In this document: one piece after another, positions 37,401 to 46,846 of the stretch | Layout of the letters: every line of letters starts with the position of its first letter | How positions within the stretch are numbered: the first letter of the stretch is position 1 | Assembly: GCA_026874595.1 (NCBI GenBank) | Contig: CM049322.1 | Span: 43,214,840 to 43,278,839, forward strand | Length of the DNA stretch: 64,000 nt | DNA from: Sipunculus nudus | Lineage: Eukaryota > Annelida > Sipuncula > Golfingiida > Sipunculidae | Direction of reading: 5' to 3' | Program-made: the position numbers and the translations under genes | The notes under the pieces: generated by a model | Databases searched by the model: none | Told to the model about the DNA's origin: nothing | Seen by the model: only the letters and a program-made list of their open reading frames with translations

Positions 37401-37774
37401 AGACAATATCAAATTAGGCAAGCATATCTTATGTTAATTGGTTTGTCTACAGACCGATTAACGTTATCTACACTAAAACAAATCTAAATGTCCTGATTTT
37501 AGACTCGAGTACTCATTTATAAGTACTGGGTTCTCGAGTACACGAGCACTATTTTTGACACTAGAATTAAAATTATCGTGTTTCTTTATTTGCACAGAAA
37601 GACGATCCCACCGACGTGGAAGCAAATGTGAAATGCTGTAGCGCCACCTGGTCGCCGTCCAAAAAATCAGAGAAGACCCATCTGATTGACCGCTGGTCAC
37701 GTGTTGCTTTTCCCCTGATGTTTTTCATTTTCAATATATTTTACTGGTCAGCATATTACATAATTATTTTGTAG
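23445..37774 (+). CDS. Cys-loop anion-channel subunit (GlyR/GluCl-like), 8 exons
   Basis: Encodes a 413-residue subunit of a pentameric ligand-gated chloride channel of the plasma membrane. Exons: 23445-23479, 24287-24462, 25026-25093, 26952-27172, 27936-28018, 32491-32628, 34204-34547, 37598-37774; all junctions are GT-AG and phases match (2,1,0,2,1,1,0). Visible: signal peptide (1 to about 20), extracellular domain with WVPDTFLVNEQKAN, Cys-loop C174-C188 (13 residues between), second disulfide C234-C245 typical of glycine and glutamate receptors, M1 (about 258-280), M2 with the anion-selectivity motif PAR (286-288), M3, a very short M3-M4 loop of about 40 residues, and M4 ending at the C-terminus. 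The loop-D Arg (FFRQTW) and loop-C Tyr/Thr/Phe (RYVTGDF) are kept. The complementary-face Arg of GluCl (R37) is Ala. The M2 6' residue is Leu294 instead of the usual Thr. Ligand (glycine, glutamate or other) cannot be fixed from sequence. Confidence 0.9.
23761..23962. repeat. (TA)n-rich array in intron 1
   Basis: About 60 bases of pure TA, then interrupted TA/TTTATG and a short (TG)n tract. Confidence 0.95.
24287..24462 (+). CDS. Chloride channel exon 2 (N-terminal extracellular)
   Basis: Follows a strong acceptor (TTTGTTTGCATTTAG). Encodes the end of the signal peptide, a Ser/Thr-rich linker and VVHKLSSDDYNKHIRPDEKE, which matches the N-terminal helix and the conserved Y-x-x-x-IRP motif of Cys-loop subunits. 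Ends AAG|GTAACA, phase 1. Confidence 0.85.
25026..25093 (+). CDS. Chloride channel exon 3
   Basis: 68 bases encoding VSTTVYIDFLLAHLSVYSEA plus RM, the first beta strands. Ends ATG|GTGAGC, phase 0. The position of GluCl Arg37 is Ala here. Confidence 0.9.
26952..27172 (+). CDS. Chloride channel exon 4 (loops D and A)
   Basis: Starts after TATTCCAG. Encodes DFEATLFFRQTWKDRRL (loop D, binding-site Arg kept), KLWVPDTFLVNEQKAN (loop A) and ends within IVYSQK at GTAAGA, phase 2. Confidence 0.93.
27936..28018 (+). CDS. Chloride channel exon 5 (Cys-loop)
   Basis: Encodes VTATFTCEFLLQKFPHDNQT followed by C: the signature Cys-loop with exactly 13 residues between cysteines and the FPxDxQxC core. It holds an N-Q-T glycosylation sequon inside the loop. 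Ends AGTT|GTAAGT, phase 1. Confidence 0.93.
28041..28089. repeat. (TA)n microsatellite in intron 5
   Basis: Pure TA array of about 49 bases, starting some 20 bases after the exon 5 donor. Confidence 0.95.
28134..28228. repeat. (AAT)n/(ATT)n inverted microsatellite
   Basis: AAT array (about 44 bases) abutting an ATT array (about 50 bases): a self-complementary tract inside intron 5 of the channel gene. Confidence 0.95.
28974..30311. mobile_element. pogo/Tigger-like element nested in the hAT element
   Basis: The left end TAGTGAAACCCCGG and the reverse-complemented right end CAGTGAAACCTCTC form a short inverted repeat flanked by TA on both sides. Both termini continue with GC-rich GGGGCGGACA-type motifs. 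Length 1,338 bases, no transposase frame visible, so non-autonomous. Confidence 0.6.
29081..29242. mobile_element. Harbinger-like MITE nested in the pogo-like element
   Basis: 162-base element with inverted ends AGGCCCGGCCACACCGAAC and (reverse complement) AGGCCTGGCCACACCGAAC, one mismatch in 19. It is flanked by TTA on both sides, the 3-bp target of PIF/Harbinger elements. The interior is GCGCTGC-rich. Confidence 0.8.
30330..30835 (+). pseudogene. LINE reverse-transcriptase C-terminal remnant
   Basis: Plus-strand translation gives KKAIRIITNSKYNAHTKPIF and, after more matching residues and one stop, SHEALPNFLQTFNF, then QGLICYIKQHIIHYYKDKC and NCYICNKA. This is the region after the reverse-transcriptase domain of L2/Rex-like non-LTR elements, with stops and frame changes. 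It sits inside the hAT element, beside the pogo-like copy. Confidence 0.65.
31421..31480. repeat. (TA)n microsatellite
   Basis: Interrupted TA array of about 60 bases near the right end of the hAT-like element. Confidence 0.93.
32006..32158 (-). mobile_element. tRNA-derived SINE, copy 1 of a direct pair
   Basis: On the minus strand: TTAGCGAAGCGGTTAG (good box A) and, 35 bases on, GGGTTCGACTTCC (good box B). It ends near TTCGTAAC. Same family as the copies near 15.1 and 15.4 kb. Lies in intron 5 of the channel gene. Confidence 0.75.
32280..32435 (-). mobile_element. tRNA-derived SINE, copy 2 of a direct pair
   Basis: Same orientation and family as 32006-32158; box A is intact (CTAGCGAAGCGGTTGG), box B mutated (GGGTTGGAATATG). 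Both copies begin on the plus strand with ATTTTGTTACGAAGA and are separated by about 120 bases that match the 15.3-kb copy, so the true repeat unit is about 270 bases in tandem. It ends 55 bases before exon 6. Confidence 0.75.
32491..32628 (+). CDS. Chloride channel exon 6 (loops B and C)
   Basis: Starts after TTTTAATGCAG. Encodes YGQTADNIVYEWKNLPE, PEYEFMGYQLKDCTKRYVTG; includes the first Cys (C234) of the second disulfide. Ends ACAG|GTAAGC, phase 1. Confidence 0.93.
33451..34045 (-). pseudogene. LINE 3' end in intron 6
   Basis: Minus strand: GPKVWNSLSNESKSAITCAS followed by FKKRIK is the conserved C-terminus of CR1/L2-type LINE ORF2. A 3' UTR-like region follows, ending in GATTGGTTTTCCCTGTATAA and an (AAAT)n tail at 33451. 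The body upstream is missing (5'-truncated insertion). Confidence 0.65.
34043..34080 (-). mobile_element. SINE fragment
   Basis: Short match (GACGAAACCGGAGGACCCTG) to the tail of the SINE at 10025-10195. Abuts the LINE remnant. Confidence 0.4.
34204..34547 (+). CDS. Chloride channel exon 7 (M1-M3)
   Basis: Starts after GGTATTTCAG. Encodes FSCKYVSLLMKRNIGYYVIR, M1, then VPARVSLSLLTVLTITTQ (M2) and AVSYIKAIDVWMSVCLVFVF (M3). PAR before M2 predicts anion selectivity; position 2' is Ser, 6' is Leu, 9' is the usual gate Leu. Ends AAGAAG|GTAAGA, phase 0. Confidence 0.95.
36200..36345 (-). pseudogene. LINE reverse-transcriptase fragment in intron 7
   Basis: Minus strand gives SYVSKLLEKVVAARLNKHLE then DNNLIKPYQ, the conserved first block of the reverse-transcriptase domain of CR1/Jockey-type LINEs. 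Flanking residues do not continue the domain, so it is a short relic. Confidence 0.6.
37598..37774 (+). CDS. Chloride channel exon 8 (M4 and stop)
   Basis: Starts after TTATTTGCACAG, phase 0. Encodes the short intracellular loop (two adjacent Cys, 368-369), then LIDRWSRVAFPLMFFIFNIF and the rest of M4; the stop TAG follows IIIL directly. An AATAAA lies only 4 bases past the stop, another AATAAA near 37800. Confidence 0.93.
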   Translation, partial: KDDPTDVEANVKCCSATWSPSKKSEKTHLIDRWSRVAFPLMFFIFNIFYWSAYYIIIL

Positions 37775-37899
37775 ACTAATAAAAATATATAAGGTGAAAA
37801 ATAAAGAGATGTTGACACAAACGTGTAAACAAAATACAGGCTGCCCAATTTGTAGTCTTTCAGGGTATATTTTCGTGAACCGTGATATCTGAACTGGGC

Positions 37900-38334
37900 C
37901 ATTTTCAAATTTTATTTGTTTATTTTGTGAAAGAGTATGCGGGCGAGGAAAATGACAATTGTAAAACAACAAAGATATTTGTTTAATTTCCACGCCTTAA
38001 AATCATACATTTTAGGATACTTGAATGGCAACTCGAGCTGAAAAAAAAAACAGACCTAGGAATCCTAAAATTCAGGTTCATTCTCTAACCAGTCGCAGTA
38101 AAATTATATCAGCAACAAAATGTTAGGTCCAATTTTGTAGGCTTAGGTTCTGTGTACTTTTCTTAATACTGTATTACATAAAAAAAATCCCTGGAGCACA
38201 TAGTATACCTACGCCATAGTATATATATGCTTTAATTTATGGCTGCTACATCGCACTGACCAAACAGAATGTTTATTTTCATCTCACAGAGATCTCCTTA
38301 ATGTAATATATTAAAAGAAATCGAGTGAAAAGAT

Positions 38335-38380
<46 letters not shown>

Positions 38381-39085
38381 TTTCAATTATTTTTTGTGGC
38401 ACTGGTCGCGCCCGCTGCAACATTTAATTCCACTTGTGTCAAGGAGTAAGCAAATGGTTTTAGAATTGAATATTATCATAGAAAAAATATTTTAAAAGAA
38501 AATGTACTATTTAAGTACGTTTAACGTATGTGAACTGGTTTTTCTTGCATTCTTGCATATATGTCTTGCCCTTCATTTCGTTGTTTGTATTCCACATGAA
38601 TTTGTGATGTAGAGGATTTCGATTGATTTTGTTATTAAAATATCTAGTGGCATAATCATTAGACCTGTGACATCCGGGTTTTCTTTGTTCAAGGAATGTG
38701 CTACACCATTTTCAAATTATATTTGTTTATTTTGTGACAGAGTATGCTGGCGAAGAAAATGATAATTGTAAAACTGCAAACTGCCTTAAAATAAAACATA
38801 TTAGCATACTTTAATGGCAATTTCGAGCTGGAAAAAAAACAGACCTAGGAGTCCTAAAGCTCAAGTTTATTCTCCAACCAGCCGCAGTATAACTATATCA
38901 GGAACAAACATTTTAGGTCTCATACTTGCAGCCTTGTATACATATTTCGCCCTTCATTTCGTCATTTTTATTTCACATAAATATGTGATGTAGAGGAGTT
39001 CAATTGATTTTGTTATTGAAATATCTTGCGGTATAATCATTAGACCTGTCACTTGCGGGTTTCCTTTGGTCAGGGAATGTGCTAC
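37900..39085. repeat. Tandem segmental duplication 3' of the channel gene
   Basis: Two blocks recur in the same order. Block A (about 37900-38150) recurs at about 38706-38930, with shared TTTATTTGTTTATTTTGTGA and AACAGACCTAGGA. Block B (about 38570-38707) recurs at about 38949-39085, with shared TGTGATGTAGAGGA and GCATAATCATTAGACCTGT-like strings. The first copy carries an extra 400 bases including a (TA)n array at 38338-38379. Homology is roughly 80-85 percent by eye. Confidence 0.75.
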
Positions 39086-40512
39086 AACCCCTCCTCCCCC
39101 CCCCCCCAATTCCCCCGCACCGCCCACTCCCCTCCCGTAAATTATATTTATTGGATCTACGCCCCAGTCCTTCCATGTTCCATGTAGTTTCAATTGTCAC
39201 AAGTGCATTTGAATGTTATATGAGAAATATCTAATGCTGATGTTATGTGATACAAACATATATCCTCGCAAAATGAACGATTTATGTTAATTTATGTTGT
39301 AATTGCATATGGTATGTTTTGTCTGGAAAAATTCCTTCATCTATAACTTTTTTTTAAATAAAAAAAACACACGCATAACTCATATTTTATTGCTCTTCCC
39401 ATGGCGTGACAACGGATTGATTTTTTTTTTTTTTTGATTTTTTTTTAAGGTGTGTATACGTTCAGTTCGTTTGAAGTCGCATTAGAACTTTCCTTTCTTG
39501 CATAAACTGGAAATTTGTTTTATACGGAACTGAACACCTCTTTATCTGAACACGGTTTACCATGGAAGAATCCAACGGATTCGGCTCAGGTGTTCCGAAT
39601 AGGGGTCTCTAGTTTGTGCTGACGCCTAGCGTGCGAAGCTTTTACTAAATCTGAACATTAAAACAATAATATTTGTAGATCAGTATTTTTAAGGATAAAT
39701 ACGTTTTATATGAGTGTTTTGCTCAGTTTCATTATAGATATAGAGTGAAAGGTTTTCCATTAGATATTTCAAATATAATAAATCGCCAAATTATTGAGTG
39801 CCCCCCCCCCCCTCCCCCACCCCCCACCCCCAAAAAAAAAAAGAAAACTTTGAGAGATGGCGCCATCTTTGTGTAATGATGGTAACTATTTTCCATAAGG
39901 AAAAAAAGGGTTACCTGGAATGTTAACAGAAGTATGCATTTTTAAATACAGGTATAAATCTTCTTCTGAATGATTATATAAAATATAAGAAAGGCATACG
40001 CTGTAATTAATACCTTTTTCGTGTGACACGGGAACGTAGTTCGGAAATAATGTAAAGGCAACAGCTTCTTTATGGTAATCAAGTTTCATTCTCCAAACAT
40101 ACGCCCATCATGTCTTAACTGTCTGTGTGTATAAAGGACAATATAACATTTATCCATTAGAAGTTTAACAAACCCATATGTTATTAAATAATTATCAATA
40201 TAACTAATGGATCGACCCCTTCTGGATATTGCAATCATTAAGAAAAATGGTATGTGCGAAAATACGCTTTTAGGATCTTTTCGGTAATAGGCGGCGAGAA
40301 AGTCGTCTGCTTCGGTCAGGGTCACAAGGTTACACCGACACATTAATTTTCCCTCTTTGTAATGTTTAACATATCTGCATATTGCTCATATACAGACCGA
40401 GATTCTTGTCATTCCTGTTTCAGTTCCAGGTCGCAAGTCTCCCGCTCTATCTATTTTTGGCCAGAAAATGCTACCATGTGTACCTCGATTTCGAGTAATA
40501 ATGCAGTTCACA
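39086..40512. other. stretch without recognised gene
   Basis: C-rich homopolymer tracts at about 39098-39108 and 39802-39830 and a poly-T block at 39421-39448. No exon recognised. Confidence 0.5.
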
Positions 40513-40520
40513 TCCACGCC

Positions 40521-40937
40521 GGTCGGTCTTTTTACCGAGCGCTACCGAGCGTACCGAGCGCTAGCGCTCGGTAGACTTTTTACCGAGCGCTACCCTGGAT
40601 TCACACCAGGCATCGCTCTGACCAGCGTGGACTACCGAGCGCTCGGACTTTTTACCGAGCGCTACCCTGCCCTAACAACGGGCAGTGTTTTTACATACTC
40701 GGGACTACCGAGCGTTAGGGAGTTTTTACCGAGCGCTACCATTGCGCACATGACAACTATTTTTTTTTTACCAAATTCAGCACAAAACACCATATTTAGT
40801 ATAAAAGCATGTTTCTTAGTTAATCCAGCATACAAAATAATTAACGATGTCTACACCCTGGATGAGATCGATGATTTCTCACCAAACTTGTAACAACTTT
40901 TACATAATTTTTTTAAATGACGGTTTGACGGTTATAT

Positions 40938-40996
<59 letters not shown>

Positions 40997-41309
40997 ATAT
41001 ATATATATGTATGTATATATATATATGCCTATATATTTATAAAGATATATATATAAATATTACGATAAACATACATATAAATTCGACATATATAAGTGTA
41101 ATTACATTTATTCATATATCACTAGGCCTATATAAATATAATATATAATTTAAAATTACATATTTACATATTTACAAAGAGAGAGAAAAAGAGAGAAGAA
41201 CCGGAATAAGAGGGAATGTAACCAAAAATACATATATATTAAATGAGGGTATGTTATATTATAAAAATTAATATACGATTTACTGCTGATATATAGATTA
41301 CATATATAA

Positions 41310-41381
<72 letters not shown>

Positions 41382-41876
41382 GAGAGAGAGAATGAGTGGG
41401 AAAGATAACATAAGCAATGCTTATTCATGTTATATAAACAAATACAATGTAAATAATTGAATATGATATTTTGTGTTGAATGCGGTTAAAACTACATAAT
41501 TTGTCATGTGCGAGATGGTAGCGCTCTGTAGTCCCAAGATGCTTAAAGTATGTAAGAACACTTCCCGTTGTATAAGAGCAGGGTAGCGCTCGGTAAAAAG
41601 TCCCCAGCGCTCGGTAGCCCCATTTGGTTCAGAGCAATTACGGGTGTGACCCCAGGGGTAGCGCTCGGTAAAAAGTCCGAGCGCTCGGTAGTCCACGCTG
41701 GTCAAAGTGATGCCTGGTGTGAATCCAGGGGTAGCGCTCGGTAAAAAGTCCGAGCGCTCGGTAGTCCACGCTGGTCAAAGTGATGCCTGGTGTGAATCCA
41801 GGGAAGCGCTCGGTAAAAAGTCCTACCGAGCGCTAGCGCTCGGTACGCTCGGTAGCGCTCGGTAAAAAGACCGACC
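40521..41876. mobile_element. Foldback (long inverted repeat) transposon, 1.36 kb
   Basis: The left arm (about 40521-40890) and right arm (about 41430-41876) are inverted copies. Both start GGTCGGTCTTTTTACCGAGC and run through units built of ACCGAGCGC/GCGCTCGGT with perfect palindromes such as TACCGAGCGCTAGCGCTCGG. A spacer TGGATTCACACCAGGCATC recurs. The right arm has one extra unit of about 80 bases. An 8-bp direct repeat TCCACGCC flanks the element (40513-40520 and 41879-41886, two bases off on the right). The loop holds (TA)n arrays and no transposase, so it is non-autonomous. The 8-bp target would fit hAT- or P-type transposition (inference). Confidence 0.85.
40940..40993. repeat. (TA)n microsatellite in the foldback loop
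   Basis: Pure TA array; related interrupted TA arrays with a short (GA)n tract follow at 41310-41391. Confidence 0.95.
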
Positions 41877-41889
41877 CGTCCACGCCACC

Positions 41890-42955
41890 AGGTGGCGCCA
41901 CTGGCCGATGCGGTGGCCACGAAAATAGGTCCCTCTGTCGGCCAACCTCTGGCTCTCTATTTAAGCGTTCTAAAACAACCAGACCTAAAATAGGTCATTA
42001 TTTATGCTCATCCCTCAAATACAGTCCCCTTACTTGCCATTTTTTTTACGCGAGATGCACCCAGTGACCCCGGCCCTGCCCTTTTGCCCGGTCCTATCAA
42101 TTAGGTCGACACGTTTGCCAGGGATGCAATATGGCGGTGTTACCTTGCTGCAGTCTTGCAGCGCTGACATATATAGTAAACAATACAAGCGCTGCAGCCT
42201 CTGGCGGGGAGAGTCTATACTATCTAAGTTTGTACGGATCCGTACAGACCCTCAGACACGTATATGCCTTGTGAAGCGTGAGGACACCAAACAAACCCCA
42301 CATATTATAATTGTTACAGATGCTTAGACTCCATTGGGACCAAAACTTTTGCTGGATGATCAGCATTAATAAAGTATGGGCACTTACTCTGGATGAAGTC
42401 AGATATTGCATCGTCTCCGTCTGGCCGATGGCGCTTTCCGGTTGGAACAACCAATAGGAATTTAGCATCATCGACAACAAGCGATGTATGATGGGAAGGA
42501 TGCTTATGAAAATATGGTCTATCCTAGTGCACGGCACTGGCATTCCCGGGAAAAGCCCCCCTGAATTCATCTTTTGCATAGATTGCCCACCTAATTTGAA
42601 TGGGATTCCTTTTCCGGCTGTGTTCAGTTGGCATGCAACATCTGAACCCCGGCAGTTCAAAGGATAAAAAAACATTTACAGGCGCACATAAAGGTGATAT
42701 ATCGATTTAATTTGAAACATAAAAAGTTTATTTCTATATATAAATACAAGATTGTTTCTCTATCTCACAACAAGCAGTGGTAATTCATGTTACAGGTCCT
42801 TCAATGAACGGCAGGGTGAACTCTCACCGCCAGACGGTCGGACTCCGTATCACAGATAAATGGAGTCCGTACGTGGCGGACTAGGTGTAACCACAAACCT
42901 CACACAGATGACACACAGCAGACCAAAAGAGCGTGAACTGTTCACTGCATTTTGT
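41890..42955. other. Stretch with a possible unassigned exon
   Basis: Less AT-rich than its surroundings. On the minus strand a 254-base segment (42388-42641) is bounded by a GGTTCAG acceptor and an excellent GTAAGT donor. The best frame encodes HTSLVVDDAKFLLVVPTG and ends DDAISDFIQ but has an in-frame TAG halfway. No family recognised. Confidence 0.3.
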
Positions 42956-42965
42956 TAAAGGTGGC

Positions 42966-43140
42966 CCTTATTGACACAAGGGGTGTGTCAATAAGGTCCA
43001 GCTTATTGACACACGGTTTAACTGCGCATGTGTCAAATCTGTCACACTCCCGCTAGATGGCAGGGCATTCACCGTGTGTCACTATCAACCCCCGTCGAGA
43101 TATACCCGAAATCGTGTGTCAATAACGGGAGTTGTTGTTA
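42966..43140. repeat. TTATTGACACACGGT motif cluster
   Basis: CCTTATTGACACA and TGTGTCAATAAGG form a perfect 13-bp hairpin with a 5-base loop (42966-42996). Further copies in both orientations follow near 43001, 43072 and 43112. The same motif returns at 46831-46846 in opposite orientation. Confidence 0.75.
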
Positions 43141-44330
43141 TTATAGCAGGTCTTAATTACCGGGCCGTGTAGGAGAAGTGGTAGCTTTGGACTAATCAGG
43201 TGTTACCATTGGGGTCCTTTGATCTCTGACACAAATGTTTAACATTTATAATAGTTTATTACTTTCATCGCCTAGGAATATTAATTAGTTTAAAACCTAT
43301 TTTTACCAGGCGGGGTACTACTAATTTCGGGGATGAAAATTACATCCCTGATGAAAATTATTTAACTAATTTCAAAATTTTAAATATATTCAACGATTTA
43401 AAAATAAAATATAATTTACATACATATATCTCGTTTTATTCAATATCATTTTTCTAATCAGAAAATAATAAACAAGGATAATAGGAACAAATAAGCTTTA
43501 TTGAAATTAATACAAAATATAGTAAGTTAATCATAGTTTTTTATTACTAAATATACAAACTCTATAAGCACATCGATACTGAATAATTAAAAAAATTGCT
43601 ATTAACCTGGAGAAGTGGATACTTTATTACTCTAATTTTAATTGAGACGTGATTACTGAGAATTTTGTCACATTCTTCTTTATGAGATGTATACTTTTCC
43701 AGATTTTCACGATGTAAAATGGACATGTTCAAAATCAGAGAAACAAACCGAAAATGAAATTGGCTAAGTTACTACGAGCCATGGAATGGTCATATCTTTA
43801 TCAACAACTCATCATCGTGGCCTGATCGATTATAGAATAACGCGTCTTACTTTAACAAACTTTACCCTATAGCCAAAGATCAGAATGGGGTTCGAAAAGG
43901 TCGCTCCTGTCCTGATCATATTTTTTAGTTACTTCATTATTATAAGTAATCGTTTGCCTCAAGGAATAGAAACACGTCGCCCTAGTAAGTGCATGGGCAT
44001 GTGCATGCATGCAGGAAAAAAGCTGTTGATGGGTAAATATAGGAATCTACTCTTCACTCGCGGCTGTTTGGACTAAAAATTGATTACAAATCTATAACAC
44101 CATAAAAAAGTTTATACAGTAGTTATTCAGCTTATGTATGATTAAGTAATCATATTTTCACAAATTGGTTTGAGTTACTATGTGAGGTACAAGGCGATAT
44201 AATCCGCCACGCTGTTTAATATATATGTATTAACGGCTTAGCAGAAAAAATAAAAAGCCTTATGTCGGTATTAAATCCATTTTTATGGCCTAAAAGTTCT
44301 GATTTCCAAGCGCCTGCTAGATTGTAATCT
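43141..44330. other. stretch without recognised feature
   Basis: AT-rich DNA between the TTATTGACACA motif cluster and the LINE remnant; no exon recognised. Confidence 0.5.
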
Positions 44331-44339
44331 CTTGGTCTA

Positions 44340-45865
44340 GTATTGAGCAAGTTTAAGAATTTTAAGGATACTATACTTATATGACCCCTTTACAAATTTA
44401 AATACTATGATGATAGTAACAGTCCTATAGATTATGCGTCTGAGTTATGGGGATATGCATAAACCCCGTCATGTGATAAAATTCAAAACAGACCTCTCCG
44501 TTACCTTTTTTAGTGTTCACAGGTCCTGCATGTGTAATTGCTGCTCTAAAAGAGACATTGGTTATTTAACATGTAGATATCATTTGATTGAGATGTTACG
44601 GTTTTGGAATCACTATGGATTACACAAGTCTAACCAAGAAAGTATTCATATTGGATTATAACCTTGCAAGTCGCGGATAATTGACTGCTCAGATGCAAAG
44701 AAGTAAGATACTCGTATCCATTGATGTATATTAATACACACATATAATGAAATAGCGCCGCATTGCCAACGTAATCTGAACCAGAAGTTACGTTCTGATA
44801 ATCAACATAAACTGCTTGAACATTACCGATCAGTTCTGAAATTAAGATTTTTTTATCAGTTTATCAGCACTCAGTGCACGGCACATAATTAAGTATATAC
44901 GTAAAAAGTATATGGCCCGATCGACGACAGCAAAGTTCAGTACACTTGCTCGGCTTTGGTGTGAGATACTTGCGCTGAGAAGTGAAACTGACAGATTTCC
45001 GACACCATATATAGGCTGATACCACCAAATAAATAGAGGAACCTAAACACTGAAGCAAGGGGCTGTGTCATATGTAAAAACGGTGACGTCGAAGATGAGA
45101 GGCACAATGGTTTTGAATATTCTGCCTTTATTACGAACCCCTAACAATTCTGTATGATAAAACATCTTACACAATTACGCAGTTTCCTATACTTGATAAA
45201 ACAATTCAATTGGTTTAATTCATAAATTATAACGGTAAGACTTTGGTAGAATACTTGGTCCGCTGTTGGAACAAGTGTAAAAATTTACTTTTACGCCGTT
45301 AGAAAAAAGCACAACCCGTACACTCTAATGATGAGAGAAAACAAGAGAAACATTTAGTCACTCCAGACTTAGTAGTTTAGAGATGGAAACTTTATCACAT
45401 ATTTTTGGAATTGTTCTCTTGTCGCTAACTTGTGGTTTAAAATACAAGAGGTTTTGAATAATTCGTCATTAAACTCCTCTGTTAAGTTTTCAGTATCTGA
45501 AGTTTTGTTAGGTTAAATCGTACATAGATGGTTAAATATGCTAACACTGGTTGCTAAAATGTATGTTTGTAATTGCAGATGTCTCAAAATGTTACCGAAC
45601 TATCATGGATGTATAAGCTATGTTAAGCAGATTTATTCAACATATGATGTAATCGCTAAGAAACTTTGAGGAGGTAAATTAACTCAAAATTATTCAAAAT
45701 GGGAAAACCTTACCGACCTGCTCTCCTCTACATGAATAATCTTCACGATTCAATGTAAATTGTTATTGAAATATTAATTTCTATATGTATGTTTGTATGT
45801 ATGTACTGTTACGTTATGCATGTACTACGTTTCTGTAATAAAAAAAAGAAAGAAAATCAAAACAA
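44340..45865 (+). pseudogene. Decayed LINE ORF2 remnant
   Basis: Frame-shifted pieces of the C-terminal part of a non-LTR reverse transcriptase: PIDYASELWGYA at about 44431, DKIQNRPLRYLF at about 44480, then SKRDIGYLTCRYHLIEMLRF and WNHYGLHKS up to about 44640, and SSLEMETLSHIF ... NCSLVANLW near 45380-45440. A possible 3' end with an A-rich tail (AATAAAAAAAAG) is at 45837-45865. Multiple stops and shifts make it non-functional. Confidence 0.6.
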
Positions 45866-46744
45866 TTCATCATATATGCTATATAAAATATAAACAATTA
45901 ATATACACAATATAAACATGTTAAGATACGGACACAAACATGCATACATATTTTTATTATATACAAAATATACCGTACATAAATATTCAAGCAAGTTCCA
46001 TATAAAATTAAATATTCCAATACAGTCTTCTTCAGTATCATCCTTCTCGACCTCTGAACAGTGTTTCCTAATGCATGCCCTGCCATGCAGGGGCCCTGGA
46101 TTAGGTGAATATATGCAACTAGAGAATTTTTAAAGGCTTGTTTCATTTATTATCTTTGACGCATTATTTTCAAATTGTTATTATTCTATAATAAGAAGAA
46201 ATGGATATCTATATAAGAAAAACTACCATATTTGATATGTATTGACTAAATGTGCTCAAATTAGTCAAATATATATAGCTTGTACAATGCAATGCAACGT
46301 TTTTTTAGCGACTTTATCAATATCAACGTCATGCATAACGTTGGTATAGATCAAAGTTTGAGCCGATAAATTCGACTTAGGATACACAATGACTCTCAAA
46401 CAACACCACCTTTCATAAATTGCTTATTTTTTTGTAAAATTATACATCTCCTTTATATTACAGAGTATTACTTTTGTTTATAATTTGCGTTAAAGATGGA
46501 AAATAGGCCACTGACAAAAAAAATTAAATACACAATTACCCTGGAAAACCTCTGTTACAATAAGGCAAAAGAAACGTCTTCGCAATGATAAAAAAAACAC
46601 CACATTTCATGACGCCTAATTTCCCTGGTAGCCTTTGAAGTTACCTTGCCCTTTGATCTAGGACACCAGTGATCAAAGTGATTAATTGGGGCAACGGTGC
46701 GCCAGCTTATTTGCGGTACGCTTGACTGACCACTGGTGACACAC

Positions 46745-46829
46745 GGTAACCGAGACTCTCAATTCTAAGTACCCGAGACTGCAAAGCATGGTAACCGAGA
46801 CTTCCAAATCGAGGTAACCGAGACTTTCG
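46745..46829. repeat. GTAACCGAGACT tandem repeat, 4 units
   Basis: Units of 22-23 bases beginning GTAACCGAGACT or GTACCCGAGACT at 46745, 46768, 46790 and 46813. They are flanked on both sides by copies of the GACACACGGT motif. Confidence 0.85.
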
Positions 46830-46846
46830 GACCGTGTGTCAATAAG

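Noticed and set aside
40468-41920. Frames repeating GLFTERYPA
   Set aside because: Translation of the foldback-arm repeats in both orientations, not a protein family.
42220-42675. 151-codon minus-strand frame as a gene
   Set aside because: Crosses a strong GTAAGT donor and has no recognisable domain; the alternative frame into that donor looks more protein-like but carries a stop.
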